The translations under genes were made by a program, and so were the position numbers. A DNA stretch of 64,000 bases from positions 24,021,759 through 24,085,758 of the forward strand of contig CAIIXF020000009.1 of assembly GCA_903813345.2 (NCBI GenBank). The letters are read 5' to 3'. This DNA comes from Owenia fusiformis. Taxonomy: Eukaryota; Annelida; Polychaeta; Sabellida; Oweniidae. The notes under the pieces were generated by a model. It was not told the origin of the DNA. It saw nothing but the letters and a program-made list of their open reading frames with translations, and searched no databases. Below, piece by piece: positions 48,701 through 59,100 of this stretch (within the stretch, counting starts at the first letter, position 1; each line of letters begins with the position of its first letter).

Positions 48701-51700
48701 AATTTCTCAGACATATAACTTTTCAATCACTTTTCAATTCTCACAGCTGCAAAATTAGAATTGAAGCCACATTGAGTAAATTTATACTTCTGTTTTATCA
48801 AAATGTTATCCAAAGAGTACATGTACTTTTAATATATTACTGTACATACCATTAATATGTTTACCATAAATTAACTGTTTTGTAATTTGACAAGCTATAA
48901 ATCATTAGGTGAAATGCAAAAGTAAACAATCATTTATTATGAGTGTTGTATGAATAGAACAAGGTATTGACATACAAAATGTCACTACCTGCCATTTGTT
49001 ACAGTGTTATAGATTTCGAATGCCGAACACCAAACGCTGTCCACAGAAAAGTTGTAACAATATGTCACCACTTGGCGTGGTGACAAAGTAAGGACTAGCA
49101 ACTAAAATCTGTCAATGTAACATTAACATTTTGCAAGGAAGTTAAGGCAGACATTTATATTTTGATAGAAGACAGGTGTCATATAACATACAAAAAGGCC
49201 TTAATTGTGAGTCTAGCAAAATGTGAAAAAAATTACAATTGGAGAAACTTTTGATATGATACGTAGGCCTGTCACACACATACTTCAACGACCTAATTTA
49301 GTCAGTCACAAAACCTATCCACAAACCAAAGAACAAGCACAAACTGAGGGGATACAGGGAGTGACCTTAACTTTTTCACCAGTAGCAAGGATTTGCTACC
49401 TTCTCCAAAAACAAGTAGCAAATTGCCATATCTAGGTAGTAATTAAAATCCCTGGTAATTTCCCGCCTTTTTGCACTGAACGAAACGACGCAGGAGAATT
49501 CGAGGTTTTTCAGTCAGAAATTTGCATGTTTTCATCGAAAACAAGAGAATGAATCATCTAGTTCCAATAAAGGTAGTATAATCAATTGGGAGGGAAACAT
49601 ATCGTAGCATATTCATTGATGAAACATGTAATATTTATCTGTTAGGTGTGAATTGCAATTTCGTGCATGTGGCATAATGTTGATTCTATACGATGGAAGT
49701 AGGAGTCCCACGATTCATCGATCCATCGATGCATCAGCTCATTTGGTAACGATACGAGCATATCAATATGCACTGTCGAATATTGATATACAAGATATTG
49801 TTAACATACATGTAATACTTCATAATTTGCTTAAATCTTAGATTTTACTTTTTTTGTAATTTAGAAATGTTAGTTCATCTTGATATATTGAATAAAAAGC
49901 AAACAAATATTCGTTCGTTATTATAGCCATAATTGTTTAGCTGAATCTTCGAAAATTTCAGAATTACATTAAATATATAGAATCGTTGCTCGTAACGAGA
50001 TTCGATATGTATCGTATCGTTTCATAATGTATCGTGGGACCCTAGATGGAAGGGTTGGGATTCATTGCACAAATTTGAGGTAGCAAGCATTTGCTCCCAG
50101 CCACCAAATTTTTGGAGCAAAATGTCATATCAGATAGCAAATTTGCTACTTGCTACATCTAAGATCGAACCCTGGGATATTTTCTGAAACTGATCTACGT
50201 GTCGACACCAGCATTTTCTAATTACATACAAGTAATCAATGGTTCAGACACATTTAAATAAACATCATGTAAAGAATACAATGGTATCGATATAATACCC
50301 ATTCATTACATGTTGGTACTCAACACAGGTGGTGTCCATTGATTTTTACTGTAAATATTAAATATGTTGAATGGCAAGGGTGTGTCTATAAGGTAGCTGA
50401 ACTTTTTCAACCACAGGCACAGCAGTTTATACAGTGCTGCTTAAAGGCCCCATGCAAAGTTTGAAAATATGGTTTATTCATCCAAATATGATGTTTCACA
50501 ACTCCAAAAAATGTTTGAGAGGTTTTTAGAAAATAATTAATTAACATTGACAAAAATAGTTTTTCTTTTAATCTCGAATATATGAACTTCCCACCATTGT
50601 AAGAACAAACATTTAGATTTTCTAATACAACACTTCATATAGCAAAAATTACTTTCTCTACCCCACTTAACAGATTGAATAAAAGATGCATCAATTCAAA
50701 TATCTAATAAAATTTTCAATGCATCAGTGAGTAATGGGCTCCTAATCTAACTTGCTTGGATTCAATAACAATCATATGAGATTAGAAACATTTTTAGATT
50801 CTACTGTACTTCTGTAGTCATCAAAGAAAGATTTCTGCATTAGGTTTACAATCCTGAAAACCACATTTTAATGTCTTTAATCATAGACAGATTTTAATTT
50901 TTCTAGGAGATTGAGTACAGTCCTCATTATCAGAGTGAAAGTCAAGAAAACTTGATAGACATACTGAACCTGCTATACTTATCAATGTACAATAATCTTA
51001 TACAATTTCTGGAGTTTATAGATCTATGAATCAAAACTGCAGGACTCTTAGTAGCACATACATATCAACCATATTATTTCTTTCAACTTATTTTAAAAGA
51101 AATGGTATTTAAATTTCATTCTGCTATTTCTTTATTTTTCTTTCAGTTTAAATCACTAGATATACCAGAATCATTAACTACATTAATAATTGCAGTTTAG
51201 TAAATGTATTATTTGGGTTCAATAGTTTCAAAGTTTATGCATATACATATCAATCAAATAAACTCCCACTTCTGTTCTGACAAATTCAAGTACAGATTTT
51301 GAACTCTTATTTTGTAAAATAAATTACAACGACTTCTTCAGATTATAAATGACAGAAATAATCAAATGTAAAAGACCATATAAAAATTAAACTGTAAGAT
51401 AAGAACAACTGTACTACTGCTAACTTACTAAGTGATTTAAACCTAAACAAGATGCTCTTAAGATCCGAAGTGCTCCAGGGGCAATGACATTATATGAACA
51501 TTGTCTATAATGTAATGCTTGCTACAGTAAAACCTGTTTAACATGTTTAAAGGAATTCTGAGCATACCAAATATTGCAGTTCAATTACTTTCTTGGATGA
51601 GACAAAACAACCTTGACATATTCTTTACCCTACCTATTTTTTGATTTAACAATAGACATATACATGTACAATATTAAGACAGATATCGGCAAATAAATAA

Positions 51701-54700
51701 CATATTTTTGATATTATCTGTTATAAAACTGGAAATGTGTTGTCTGATGTTTTAACCCTTTCCCGACGTGAATATAAGAGGAAAATGTTGGCCCTGGTGA
51801 CGGATAAGTAAGAGCGGTTTTTAGGGAAAAACTGCAAATTACCTACGCCCCGTGACCTATACATTGTATTTTATCACTGAATTTGGTGTAAAAATACTGA
51901 ATAGAACTGGAGATATTGTCATTTCATTGAAATTTCATCAGCTATTGCCCTGAACCGGTCCGTCTTCTCGCTGCAAGCAGATTGCCCCGAACCGGTTCGT
52001 CTTCTCGCTGCAAGCAGGATGAAATTCTTTGTCACAAAGTTTGGCATTTTTTATAAAATCAAACGCGCGTCATTGAAACTCACAAGATATAAATAGCATG
52101 TCATTTACATCATACCTTGATGGGGAAAAATAGATCTTGTATGTTAGAAGTACTAAATAAAAGTTATCGTGAAAATGAGACAGTCGTTCTCGAGAGAAAA
52201 GAGCATAAATGCGCATTTAGAGAGTTTTGGTCCATTTAAAAATCTGTAAAAAATTGGGGTACTTAAAAGCATCGGGAGGCATCATATATTTCAAATTAGA
52301 CACGAGGAAGTCAATATTGAGCAAGTTATGGCTATTTTAAATTCAAATAAAACCGTTAACCCGTACCAGTCCAGCTTTTGACCCGTACCGGTCAATTTTC
52401 GTTAGCTGCGTATACCAAGGGTGTTAATTAGTCAAGTACAATGCACCTTTAATCTGAATACTAACTGGACTGACCAAATGTGTTCAGATTGGCAGGTATT
52501 CACATTTGAGCTTTAGAGATCAAACAAGGCATTAACATGACATTGACAAAATGTCATCACTTGCTCACAATATTATGACTTCAATCTCTATAAGTCAGAT
52601 TTGAATTTCTGAAAACTTGTAGATGATTTTGAAAAAAATGGTCAATTTGAAGCAAGTTGAAAAAAGACCTTTTTTGACCCTGAGAAGGTCAATGAAGGTG
52701 AAATCTCAAACCTTGAGTCAGATATGAACTTCTGAGAACTTGTAGATTATTTTGAAAAAAAATTGGTCAATTTGAAGCAAAATGAAAAATACCTTTTTCA
52801 CCTTAAGAATGACATTGAAGGTCAAATCTATAGTCAGATTTGAACTGTTGAGAACTTGTATATGATTTTGAAAAAAAGTTGGTCAATTTGAAGCAAGTTC
52901 AAAAAATAACCTTCTAAAGGTCAAAAAGGTCAAATCTCAAATCTAAAGTCAGATTTGAACTTCTGATAACTTGTAGATGATTTTGAAAAAATTGAAGTCA
53001 GTTTAAACAGTATTTGTTAAGTTATTGGAAGTTGTAAGAATTTGTTACAGACGCTGATCACCAACCGCCATCAAAAAAACTTTTTGGTTGTGACATAAAA
53101 ATGGGACAAAATTTGCGTTGCATTTTGAAAGCTGTCACGTGTCATGCTGCATTCTGGGAGCCAATCCTCCTTGCGGCGTAATCGGGCTCCAAAATCACCT
53201 CAACATTTGAAGAGTCGGCATAAACATGTGATTGTGAATATCACTTCAAATGTTAGTTCCTAATTATCATTATGGACACAAATTCCACTATATTTGTACG
53301 TTCCAGGACGGAGAAAATAGAGCACTCAATTCACTGAGGTAAGAATTTATTACATGTGCAACAGAATGTCTTTTTCATAGTGTTGATCACCTAAAGTAAA
53401 CCTAGACCTAATTAGCATATTTGAACATCGCCTAAAGCGAACCTACCAATGGAGTTTTTATATGGGGAACTACCTAAAGCGAACCTAGAAATCCTAGTTA
53501 AATATATCACCTAAAGCGAACCTACTGAAAGGCTGGGGTGTCTAGTGAAAACCTGCGTCTTCTGTATAAATTATGTCTTTCTGTAGTGAACACCTAGCTA
53601 CAGTGAACACTGTGGCTATACAGTATAATGTGCACAGGTTTTACTGTTCATATTACAGGCAAATTTCTTTTAAAATAACTCCAAAAATGTTTCAGCTACT
53701 CAAAATTTAAGAATGACTTGCGTCAAATATTGGGACTCATTGGGACTCAAATTTTAAAAAGATTCGTGTCCCAGGGATTAAAAAGAAAATTGGTCTTGCG
53801 GACTTGCGCTAGCACTGTGTCTGTGATGTACTCAGAGTTAAATAATTCTCAAAGTTGATGTTGATGAGATATTTTGAAATACTGAGATTTAAAATTGAAG
53901 TATAAGGTTATTACATTTACATTGTAGCAATTTGAGACAGCAGAAACTTTTTTGTCATTGGAAGAATGTTTCTATAGTGGTGTTCAGAATCGACGGAGTC
54001 AAGCGCATAGCTACTTTGAGGCAAATGAGGCTGCTGCCTTGTCGCTTTTTTCAGCCTTTGAAAAATAATGTTCGGATAAAAAAACCATTAAAATGAGCAT
54101 CTTTTTCTTGAAAACATACCATTAAAATAACAGCTTGTGTTCTGTTGATTTTATCTAAATATAATTTCATGTACTCTTTATATAGAACTTAAGGTTCAGC
54201 TGGAAAGTAACATTTTGGTAAAAAATTGCTATACCTGCACATGTTATTTTCTGGTACAAAATTAAGTATGAAGGCATGTGTGTATTTCCTTGCTTTTTTC
54301 AGGAAAGTATCATTCCACTGTCTACTTTTAGTAAACCTGGAAACGGGTCAATTGTAGCTCCTGTGTTGTCTGGAAACTTTGAAAGAAAATTTGGAAAAAT
54401 AGAAAGTGTGAAATATCAGAATTTCCTGGAGTTCCCATTGAACGCCTACTAGATATTCTTAAAGAAGACAATGTAATGAAACTTTCCTGAAAAAAGCAAG
54501 GCAATTGACACATGTCTTCATACTTTATTTTGTACCAGAAAATAACATGTGCTGGTATAGCAATTTTTTACCAAAATGTTAATTTCCAGCTGTACCTTAA
54601 AGTAGCCTACTCTCAAGACACTTGCGTGCGATTTTATACCGAAAAATTTCAATTTCCATGGCATTTAATGCGTATATGACACTACGCCATTGCCTGCTTA

Positions 54701-55143
54701 AAGTCTTGTAATAACTAGATCTAAGATAGGTGGTCTAATGTTTCAATGCCTTTTGTGAAACGGCTAAAAAACATCTGTCAAAAGAGAAAGTGGGCGTGTC
54801 ACGTGAGCAAAATGAAAACCCAGAGGAACTTATCAGTAGCTGAGAGATAAGCAAGGCTAGCCTAATACTGACATCATTTTCCTGGAAATTTGAACATTTT
54901 ACATGATGATTTGATGTGATAAATAGGCTAATGAAATGAATAACACAACTTACTAAAATAAATCCTGAAGTCCAATGTATTTGGAGCTCCCCTCTCGACA
55001 GTGCTGAAAGACATCCTTCCAAGTGACGTTTTTACTGTTGACAAATGATTTACCAATTGCTCTAAACCCGATGATTGGATATTTAATATGCGCCTCTGTG
55101 TCAAATGCCTGAATATCGATTGTAATACCCTCACACGTTGCAT
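42720..55143 (-). CDS. PPA1: Family I soluble inorganic pyrophosphatase (PPA1/PPA2 family), complete
   Basis: Hydrolyses pyrophosphate to two phosphates, driving biosynthetic reactions; Mg-dependent. Coding exons on the minus strand: 55143-54954, 47999-47884, 46863-46744, 46249-46163, 45911-45848, 45509-45447, 44864-44737, 44114-44029, 43570-43501, 43147-43105, 42748-42720. All phases agree and total 331 residues. Recognisable blocks: [65 protein letters not shown] (the family signature with the metal-binding Asp residues), [34 protein letters not shown] and VDKWYY at the end. From the internal Met (codon 44) the protein is 288 residues, essentially the length of human PPA1 (289); the longer form resembles mitochondrial PPA2 (334). 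The upstream in-frame TAG four codons before the first ATG fixes the earliest start. Confidence 0.97.
43152..43233. repeat. Short tandem repeat, 23 bp x 3.5
   Basis: AATAACACACATAAATGTTCACC-type units, beginning immediately next to the PPA exon at 43147 (in its upstream intron). Scattered related pieces (CACCAATAACATGCATAA) continue to about 43330. Confidence 0.8.
44993..45148. repeat. TACAGT-ended MITE-like repeat (PPA intron)
   Basis: It starts TACAGTGGAACTTGTAAAGTGG and ends TAGGCAGGTTTTACTGTA, so the tips are inverted, with TA at both ends as in Tc1/mariner target duplications. It contains internal repeats of GTGGAACACCT. Related copies are seen at 60591-60770 and as partial ends near 51526 and 53635. 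Confidence 0.65.
46163..46249 (-). CDS. PPA1: PPA exon carrying the catalytic Asp cluster
   Basis: It reads [20 protein letters not shown] then IDVCEIGTV; in phase 0 on both sides, 29 codons. DNDPIDV is the family I pyrophosphatase signature, with three Asp residues coordinating the metal ions. The loop just before it (HTDTHTKAN) differs from human PPA1 (HNDKHTGCC) but keeps length. Confidence 0.95.
47133..47283. repeat. Foldback element in PPA intron 2
   Basis: ATCCTATATGAGGTTCTGGATATTGGGATTATCCC pairs with GGGATAATCCCAATATCCTGAACCGACTATAGGAT; the tip contains TTGCCCGAGGGCCGCAGGTCCCGAGG. It is a non-autonomous foldback element. Confidence 0.85.
47274..47691. repeat. Second, overlapping inverted-repeat element in PPA intron 2
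   Basis: TATCCCATACCAATCTTGG on the left faces CCAAGTATGGGATA on the right. Near the right end is a compact palindrome, AGCGGGCAGATATA/TATATCTGCCCGCT, repeated around CGGAGCGGGACG. Open frames inside (47537-47277 minus, 47425-47736 plus) match nothing I recognise. Confidence 0.6.
47884..47999 (-). CDS. PPA1: PPA second coding exon
   Basis: 116 nt, phase 1 in, phase 0 out. It reads [20 protein letters not shown], then [18 protein letters not shown]. This is the SPFHDIP...VVEVPRW(S/T)NAK(M/L)E core block of animal pyrophosphatases, with the catalytic Lys and Glu side chains of the substrate pocket. The acceptor is TTTCATTGCAG. Confidence 0.95.
48122..48357. repeat. Two adjacent hairpin repeats
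   Basis: Hairpin 1: TTATTGAATGATTTGAAGTGCAATA (48122) with TATTGCACTTCAAATCATTCAATA (to 48245), loop with GAACGAGACGAAGTCGAGA. Hairpin 2: CTGTATTGCTACTGAGATTGT (48267-48287) with ACAATCTCAGTAGCAATACAG (48337-48357). Both have perfect or near-perfect arms, suggesting recent insertion. Confidence 0.85.
49700..50044. mobile_element. hAT-type non-autonomous element (MITE), 345 bp
   Basis: The ends are inverted: TAGGAGTCCCACGATTCAT on the left and ATAATGTATCGTGGGACCCTA on the right. The 8-bp sequence GATGGAAG directly flanks both sides (49692-49699 and 50045-50052), the target duplication length of hAT transposons. There is no transposase. The interior is rich in ATCGAT/CGATAC motifs. The host sequence around it (TAGCAAGGATTTGCTACC and AGCAAATTTGCTACTTGC) appears to be an older repeat. 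Confidence 0.85.
51944..52017. repeat. 37-bp direct duplication with ACCGGT core
   Basis: ATTGCCCTGAACCGGTCCGTC... and ATTGCCCCGAACCGGTTCGTC... each continue into TTCTCGCTGCAAGCAG, two changes per unit. Related CCCGTACCGGTC phrases follow near 52360-52400. Confidence 0.85.
52590..53010. repeat. Tandem repeat, 115-123 bp x about 3.5
   Basis: AGTCAGATTTGAACTTCTGA then GAACTTGTAGATGATTTTGA recurs from about 52593, 52716, 52832 and 52947, each followed by GGTCAATTTGAAGCAAGTTG and AAGGTCAA-type segments. The units are diverged by several percent and by short indels. Confidence 0.9.
53390..53530. repeat. Interrupted repeat of CCTAAAGCGAACCTA
   Basis: Four copies of CCTAAAG(C/T)(G/A)AACCTA at irregular spacing (about 45-60 bp), followed by GTAGTGAACACCTAGCTACAGTGAACAC and an AGGTTTTACTGT end near 53645. 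It looks like the remains of a TACAGT-ended MITE with internal amplification. Confidence 0.6.
54189..54600. repeat. Large foldback, about 125-bp arms
   Basis: The left arm 54189-54313 (TTAAGGTTCAGCTGGAAAGT to TTCAGGAAAGT) is matched at roughly 90% by the reverse complement of 54477-54600. About 160 bp of unrelated sequence separates the arms. It lies 350 bp inside PPA intron 1. Frames inside show no recognised protein. Confidence 0.85.
54954..55143 (-). CDS. PPA1: PPA first coding exon: presequence plus cytosolic start
   Basis: The first ATG gives [20 protein letters not shown] and continues to SLGR before the second Met, which starts [20 protein letters not shown]. The first 27 residues carry several Arg and no acidic residue, as in mitochondrial targeting presequences. 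The second Met sits exactly where human PPA1 begins (MSGFSTEERAAP). Its context (AAGGATG, A at -3) is good; the first ATG (GGCAATG, G at -3) is moderate, so leaky scanning could give both. Phase 1 out joins to exon 47999-47884 (A|AT = Asn). Confidence 0.9.
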
Positions 55144-56190
55144 TGCCGGCTATAAGGGCGCCATCTATTGCTATTATACATGTTCAATTTTACCTTCTTA
55201 AGAGTATTTTTTGTAATATCCTTAAAGCATGGATATGGTTATAGATTCTTAATCAGTTTGATTTCCTCATTGACAAGCAAAAGATCGACAATTATTGATA
55301 AAAACAATTTCTAGGAATTGTAAATTTTGTGTTTCGTTTGGTGTAATGACCCTGACCATAGGCTAAGGGTTAAGTAATAGTAAGCTGTATATATAAGAGA
55401 CAGGTGAACAACTCTGACTTAGACCACTTGTTAAGATGGAGATTTCAAAAATATTTAGTGTATTATTTTCAAAAAGCCATGGGGAGTTGATATAAAATTG
55501 ATAGTTTGTAGCTCTTACCTAAGATTGAAACTCAGTCAGATGATATAGAGTGAATAATGCTGTCTAAAAGAGAGAATTTCTGAAAACCTACAATTGCCTG
55601 GCAAGTTCATTAGTAAACAAGTGATCTGATTGGTCACTGCTGACCTCCCTGACCTCCACCAGTGACAATCAGTTTCAGCTTGCCAGGCAATTGTAGGTTT
55701 CCATAGTTGTTGTTTTATATGCAGTATAATATGCAGTTTTTAGATAAAGATTTGAAAAAACAATGATATAAGTTTGAAAAACACTTTGAAGAAGATTTTG
55801 GAGAAATTTTGGAATAAAATTTGATACCAGTAAGGAGAACTAGTGCCAAGACTAAAAAAATTTGAATAATTTTCAATCTTACTTGTGGACCTGTCTCTTA
55901 TATATACAGCTTACTATTACTTAACCCTTAGCCTATGACCCTGACCTTGGTTTCCAATTAGATCATATCCATCCGCCAAGTTTGGACTTTGACATATTTC
56001 ATAAACTATTGCACAAATAACACTATCAACTAAGAATAATATACCTTCTATACCTTTTATGATGCTGATTTTTGTATTTTTATCACTTTTTCTATCGCGA
56101 TACTGATTATGATTTTAGAGATTTATAATTGACCTCGGAAGCACACAAAGCTTCTATTTTGATGTTGTTAGGCTGTGTAACAACAAGAAA
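55144..56190. promoter_or_regulatory. Head-to-head PPA/IQCK upstream region
   Basis: 1047 bp separate the two divergent first ATGs, so both promoters and 5'UTRs must lie here or extend into upstream noncoding exons. Over half of it is the 579-bp element at 55358-55936. No TATA box or other core promoter motif can be assigned with confidence in this AT-rich DNA. Confidence 0.6.
55358..55936. mobile_element. 579-bp element with perfect 48-bp terminal inverted repeats and 10-bp target duplication
   Basis: The left end 55358-55405 (ATAGGCTAAGGGTTAAGTAA...GACAGGT) is the exact reverse complement of 55889-55936, 48 of 48. GACCCTGACC flanks both sides (55348-55357 and 55937-55946). A long TIR with a 9-11-bp target duplication is the pattern of Mutator-like (MULE) elements. 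There is no transposase frame. A second perfect inverted repeat of 22 bp (AAACCTACAATTGCCTGGCAAG near 55588 and its complement near 55680-55701) is nested inside. Confidence 0.9.
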
Positions 56191-59100
56191 ATGTCTGTGA
56201 TAACTCATGTTCCTGAGCCTAATCTATGGGATGAAATATGTAAAGGTATGAGAGAAACTAAAGTTTGTAAGCTAATTCATATTTATGATAAATTTTATTG
56301 ATGAAATCGCGAGAGAAATACTTCAAATTTTACAATGGATTCCTAATTTGGAATTTTTTAGGATTTTTTTTAATTTCACGAATCACAGGAGTCTGAGAGA
56401 AGGGAATTTTATCAAATCCTTTTTTGGTCCTCTATAGCATATATGCCTGCACAATCGTTTGTATAGTAGTAGAATAAGTACCTCAATGATAATACCTCAA
56501 GATGAGACACCAAATTTCTTTCTATTTATTTCATAATTGTGCACCCATTACATTCTGTGACAAATCATAACTCATTCGTCATTCCTGAGACTAACAGCTC
56601 ATTCGAAGCATCGTTTTATTCTGTATCATTATAATCACAAATGAATATTATTCAAATATCCTACATTCTCTTGAAAGCCAGTGATGAGACTAGAGAGTCA
56701 AAATTATGGTAATTTTGTTTTCCAGGACGGAATTGTTACTTGTAAAAGAGATGATCATCAAGTTAAAATCATTACTGATAGTTCTTAATCTTGAGCTTTT
56801 TTCTTGAGTACTGCATTTTGGGTTATTATTCAGGAACACATTCCAATTAAAATATAATTTAAGTGGCATTGCGTAATGATTTATTCCATTTTGTATTGAA
56901 ATATTACCAACATGTACTGTATGCATATAACTGTGCTTTTATTTTTGAGACATTTCTTCAATTAGTACTATGCATGAAAAATACTAATAAGATTTTTCTT
57001 TTGATTGAATTCTCCAATTCTCCAGTTTTGAAAACCCTAGGCAATTCTTGGGTATGGAATTTGGGAAGTTACATAACTTTCTCTTGAAAGCCCATGTATT
57101 ACGAATCCTTGATTCATGACTGAGGGTCTCTACTTTCTATCCTTGATAAAACTGCCAAAAAATAAAATCATATTTTTCAGAATTCTCATCCAATCGGCCT
57201 CCCTGGAAGGATGATGATGCCATGTCAGTACACACTGAGCTCCAGGATTATGATCCTGCTATGCACAATCCTGTCTTCTATGGGAAGATGCATAAAAAGC
57301 AATCAGTTGATGAGAACCCAATAAAAACATTTGATCCTTCAAAAAGTAAGTTCAGATATAAGTAGAGTTAATTGTGAACTATTCGATAAGCAGTCTATGA
57401 CATGATGTATCTTGCTTGGATCAAAAACCATGAACAACAGAAAATAAATTAAATGATTTTTTGGTGTTTTGAGAAAATTGTGATGAATTATGGGTTACAC
57501 AATAACACAATATGATACAGTAGTTCCAAAAATAAGCTGCCATATTTTTTCAGGTCATCCTTCATGTGTGGGCTATGCCTTCATGGACAAACCCCCTCCT
57601 GCCACTCCCCCACGTCCTCCAACACCACCTGACAAAGACACGTGTAAGTAGTGCCACTCATAATCAACTTATATATCATCATATAAGGGCCTATTATCAT
57701 ATAAGGGCGTAACCATTGGATATTTGAGGACCCAACCTTTTCATAGGAAATATTCAAAGGCTCAATATTGAAGAAAAAAATATTTTGCCTTTTGATTAGA
57801 CACAAATTTTTAGGCAAAATTAACTGATCATTATTTGTCTCTAACTATAAGTAATGGGGGTGTCAATCAAATATGTTTTCTATCATTACTAGTTTGTGTA
57901 CTTGTTACTGTAACTGCAGCTTGGATTAGCCTCTCTTCAAAGCATGACTCTAATAAAACACATTTACTTCCAGGCCCCCCAAGAGAGTATCTGGAGCATT
58001 ACATATTCCCATATTTACTACCAGGCATGGAACTTATGCTTGCTGAAGCCAAAAGAGAAAAATGCTTTGAGGTAATTTAAGTCATAAAAGAGCAATTTAT
58101 CATGTACAGGGTGCTCCATAGCATATTCCAGAAAGAAAAATAAGATATTTTATCATTTTCAAAGAAAAGACGCAAAATTGGTATCTTAGCAGAATATGGC
58201 CATTAACTTGGAAAAGCTGAAATTGTAAAGAATATTGATGATGAGTGAAATAAAAGATTGTGTATGTTAGGAATGCTTTAAAGAATGGAAAATTATTGGG
58301 AATTGCAAAAGTTATCAGGAAAAAAGAGGTGTATGACTTGTTCTATCCCAGCTAATTGTTGGTTATACTTATTGTACTTGTATCAGTTCACATTATTTAT
58401 TGGAATCTGCTTTTACTTTTAGAGAAGAAGAACCAAATTCAATGCATTAGATTTCCTCACTGAACATTTATACAAGTAAGTACAACTGATACCCTTTTTA
58501 CCATTATTCTATTTTTTTTATTTGTTATTTATTATGAAGTGAGTAGTAATTATTTCATTATACAGGGTGTCCATAAAGTCTCTTTAAATTACAATACAAA
58601 GACTGTGTATGATGTAGAGACTTTATCTGTTTATGTACATCTTGCATATTGTAAAGCTTAAGAAAAGCCACTATTTTTCATTGCAATATCTTGGAATTTT
58701 CAGCACAGGATAGGTGAAGAAATGCTCTTTTAATATAAGACATTTGTAATGATTACTTCAAGGGGACATTTTCATGGCCCACCCTGTATATGTGTACAGT
58801 TTCGACTTTAACTTTAATTATATCTATTTCCAGAAATAATCCCAAATGTAAAGCAGAAAGGAAGGATGAGACTTTGCTTGATATACCATTTGTTAAAGAA
58901 TGGCTAAAAGACCAGTAAGTAAATTGTGTCAGATATTCTCAGAATCATGTCCTTGGATATAAAATGAAACTGAGGCTAAATATTTGTTAGGTACAGGGTG
59001 ACCTCCAAAAAACATTACTCTCTAATTTTGGAATAACTTTCTCAAATATGATGGAATCTGTGTAATTTGTGTCTGGATCACCCGGACTGTGTATCCCCAT

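Larger units (their letters stand above)
48000..54953 (-). other. PPA intron 1, 7 kb, repeat-rich
   Basis: No exon was recognised. It holds two hairpin repeats (48122-48357), a hAT-type MITE (49700-50044), a 37-bp duplication (51944-52017), a 115-123-bp tandem repeat (52590-53010), an interrupted repeat of CCTAAAGCGAACCTA (53390-53530) and a 410-bp foldback (54189-54600). Exon 1 joins exon 2 in phase across it. Confidence 0.85.

Noticed and set aside
54735-55022. Minus-strand 95-codon frame
   Set aside because: It is an alternative-frame shadow of PPA exon 1, whose frame is fixed by similarity and splice phase.
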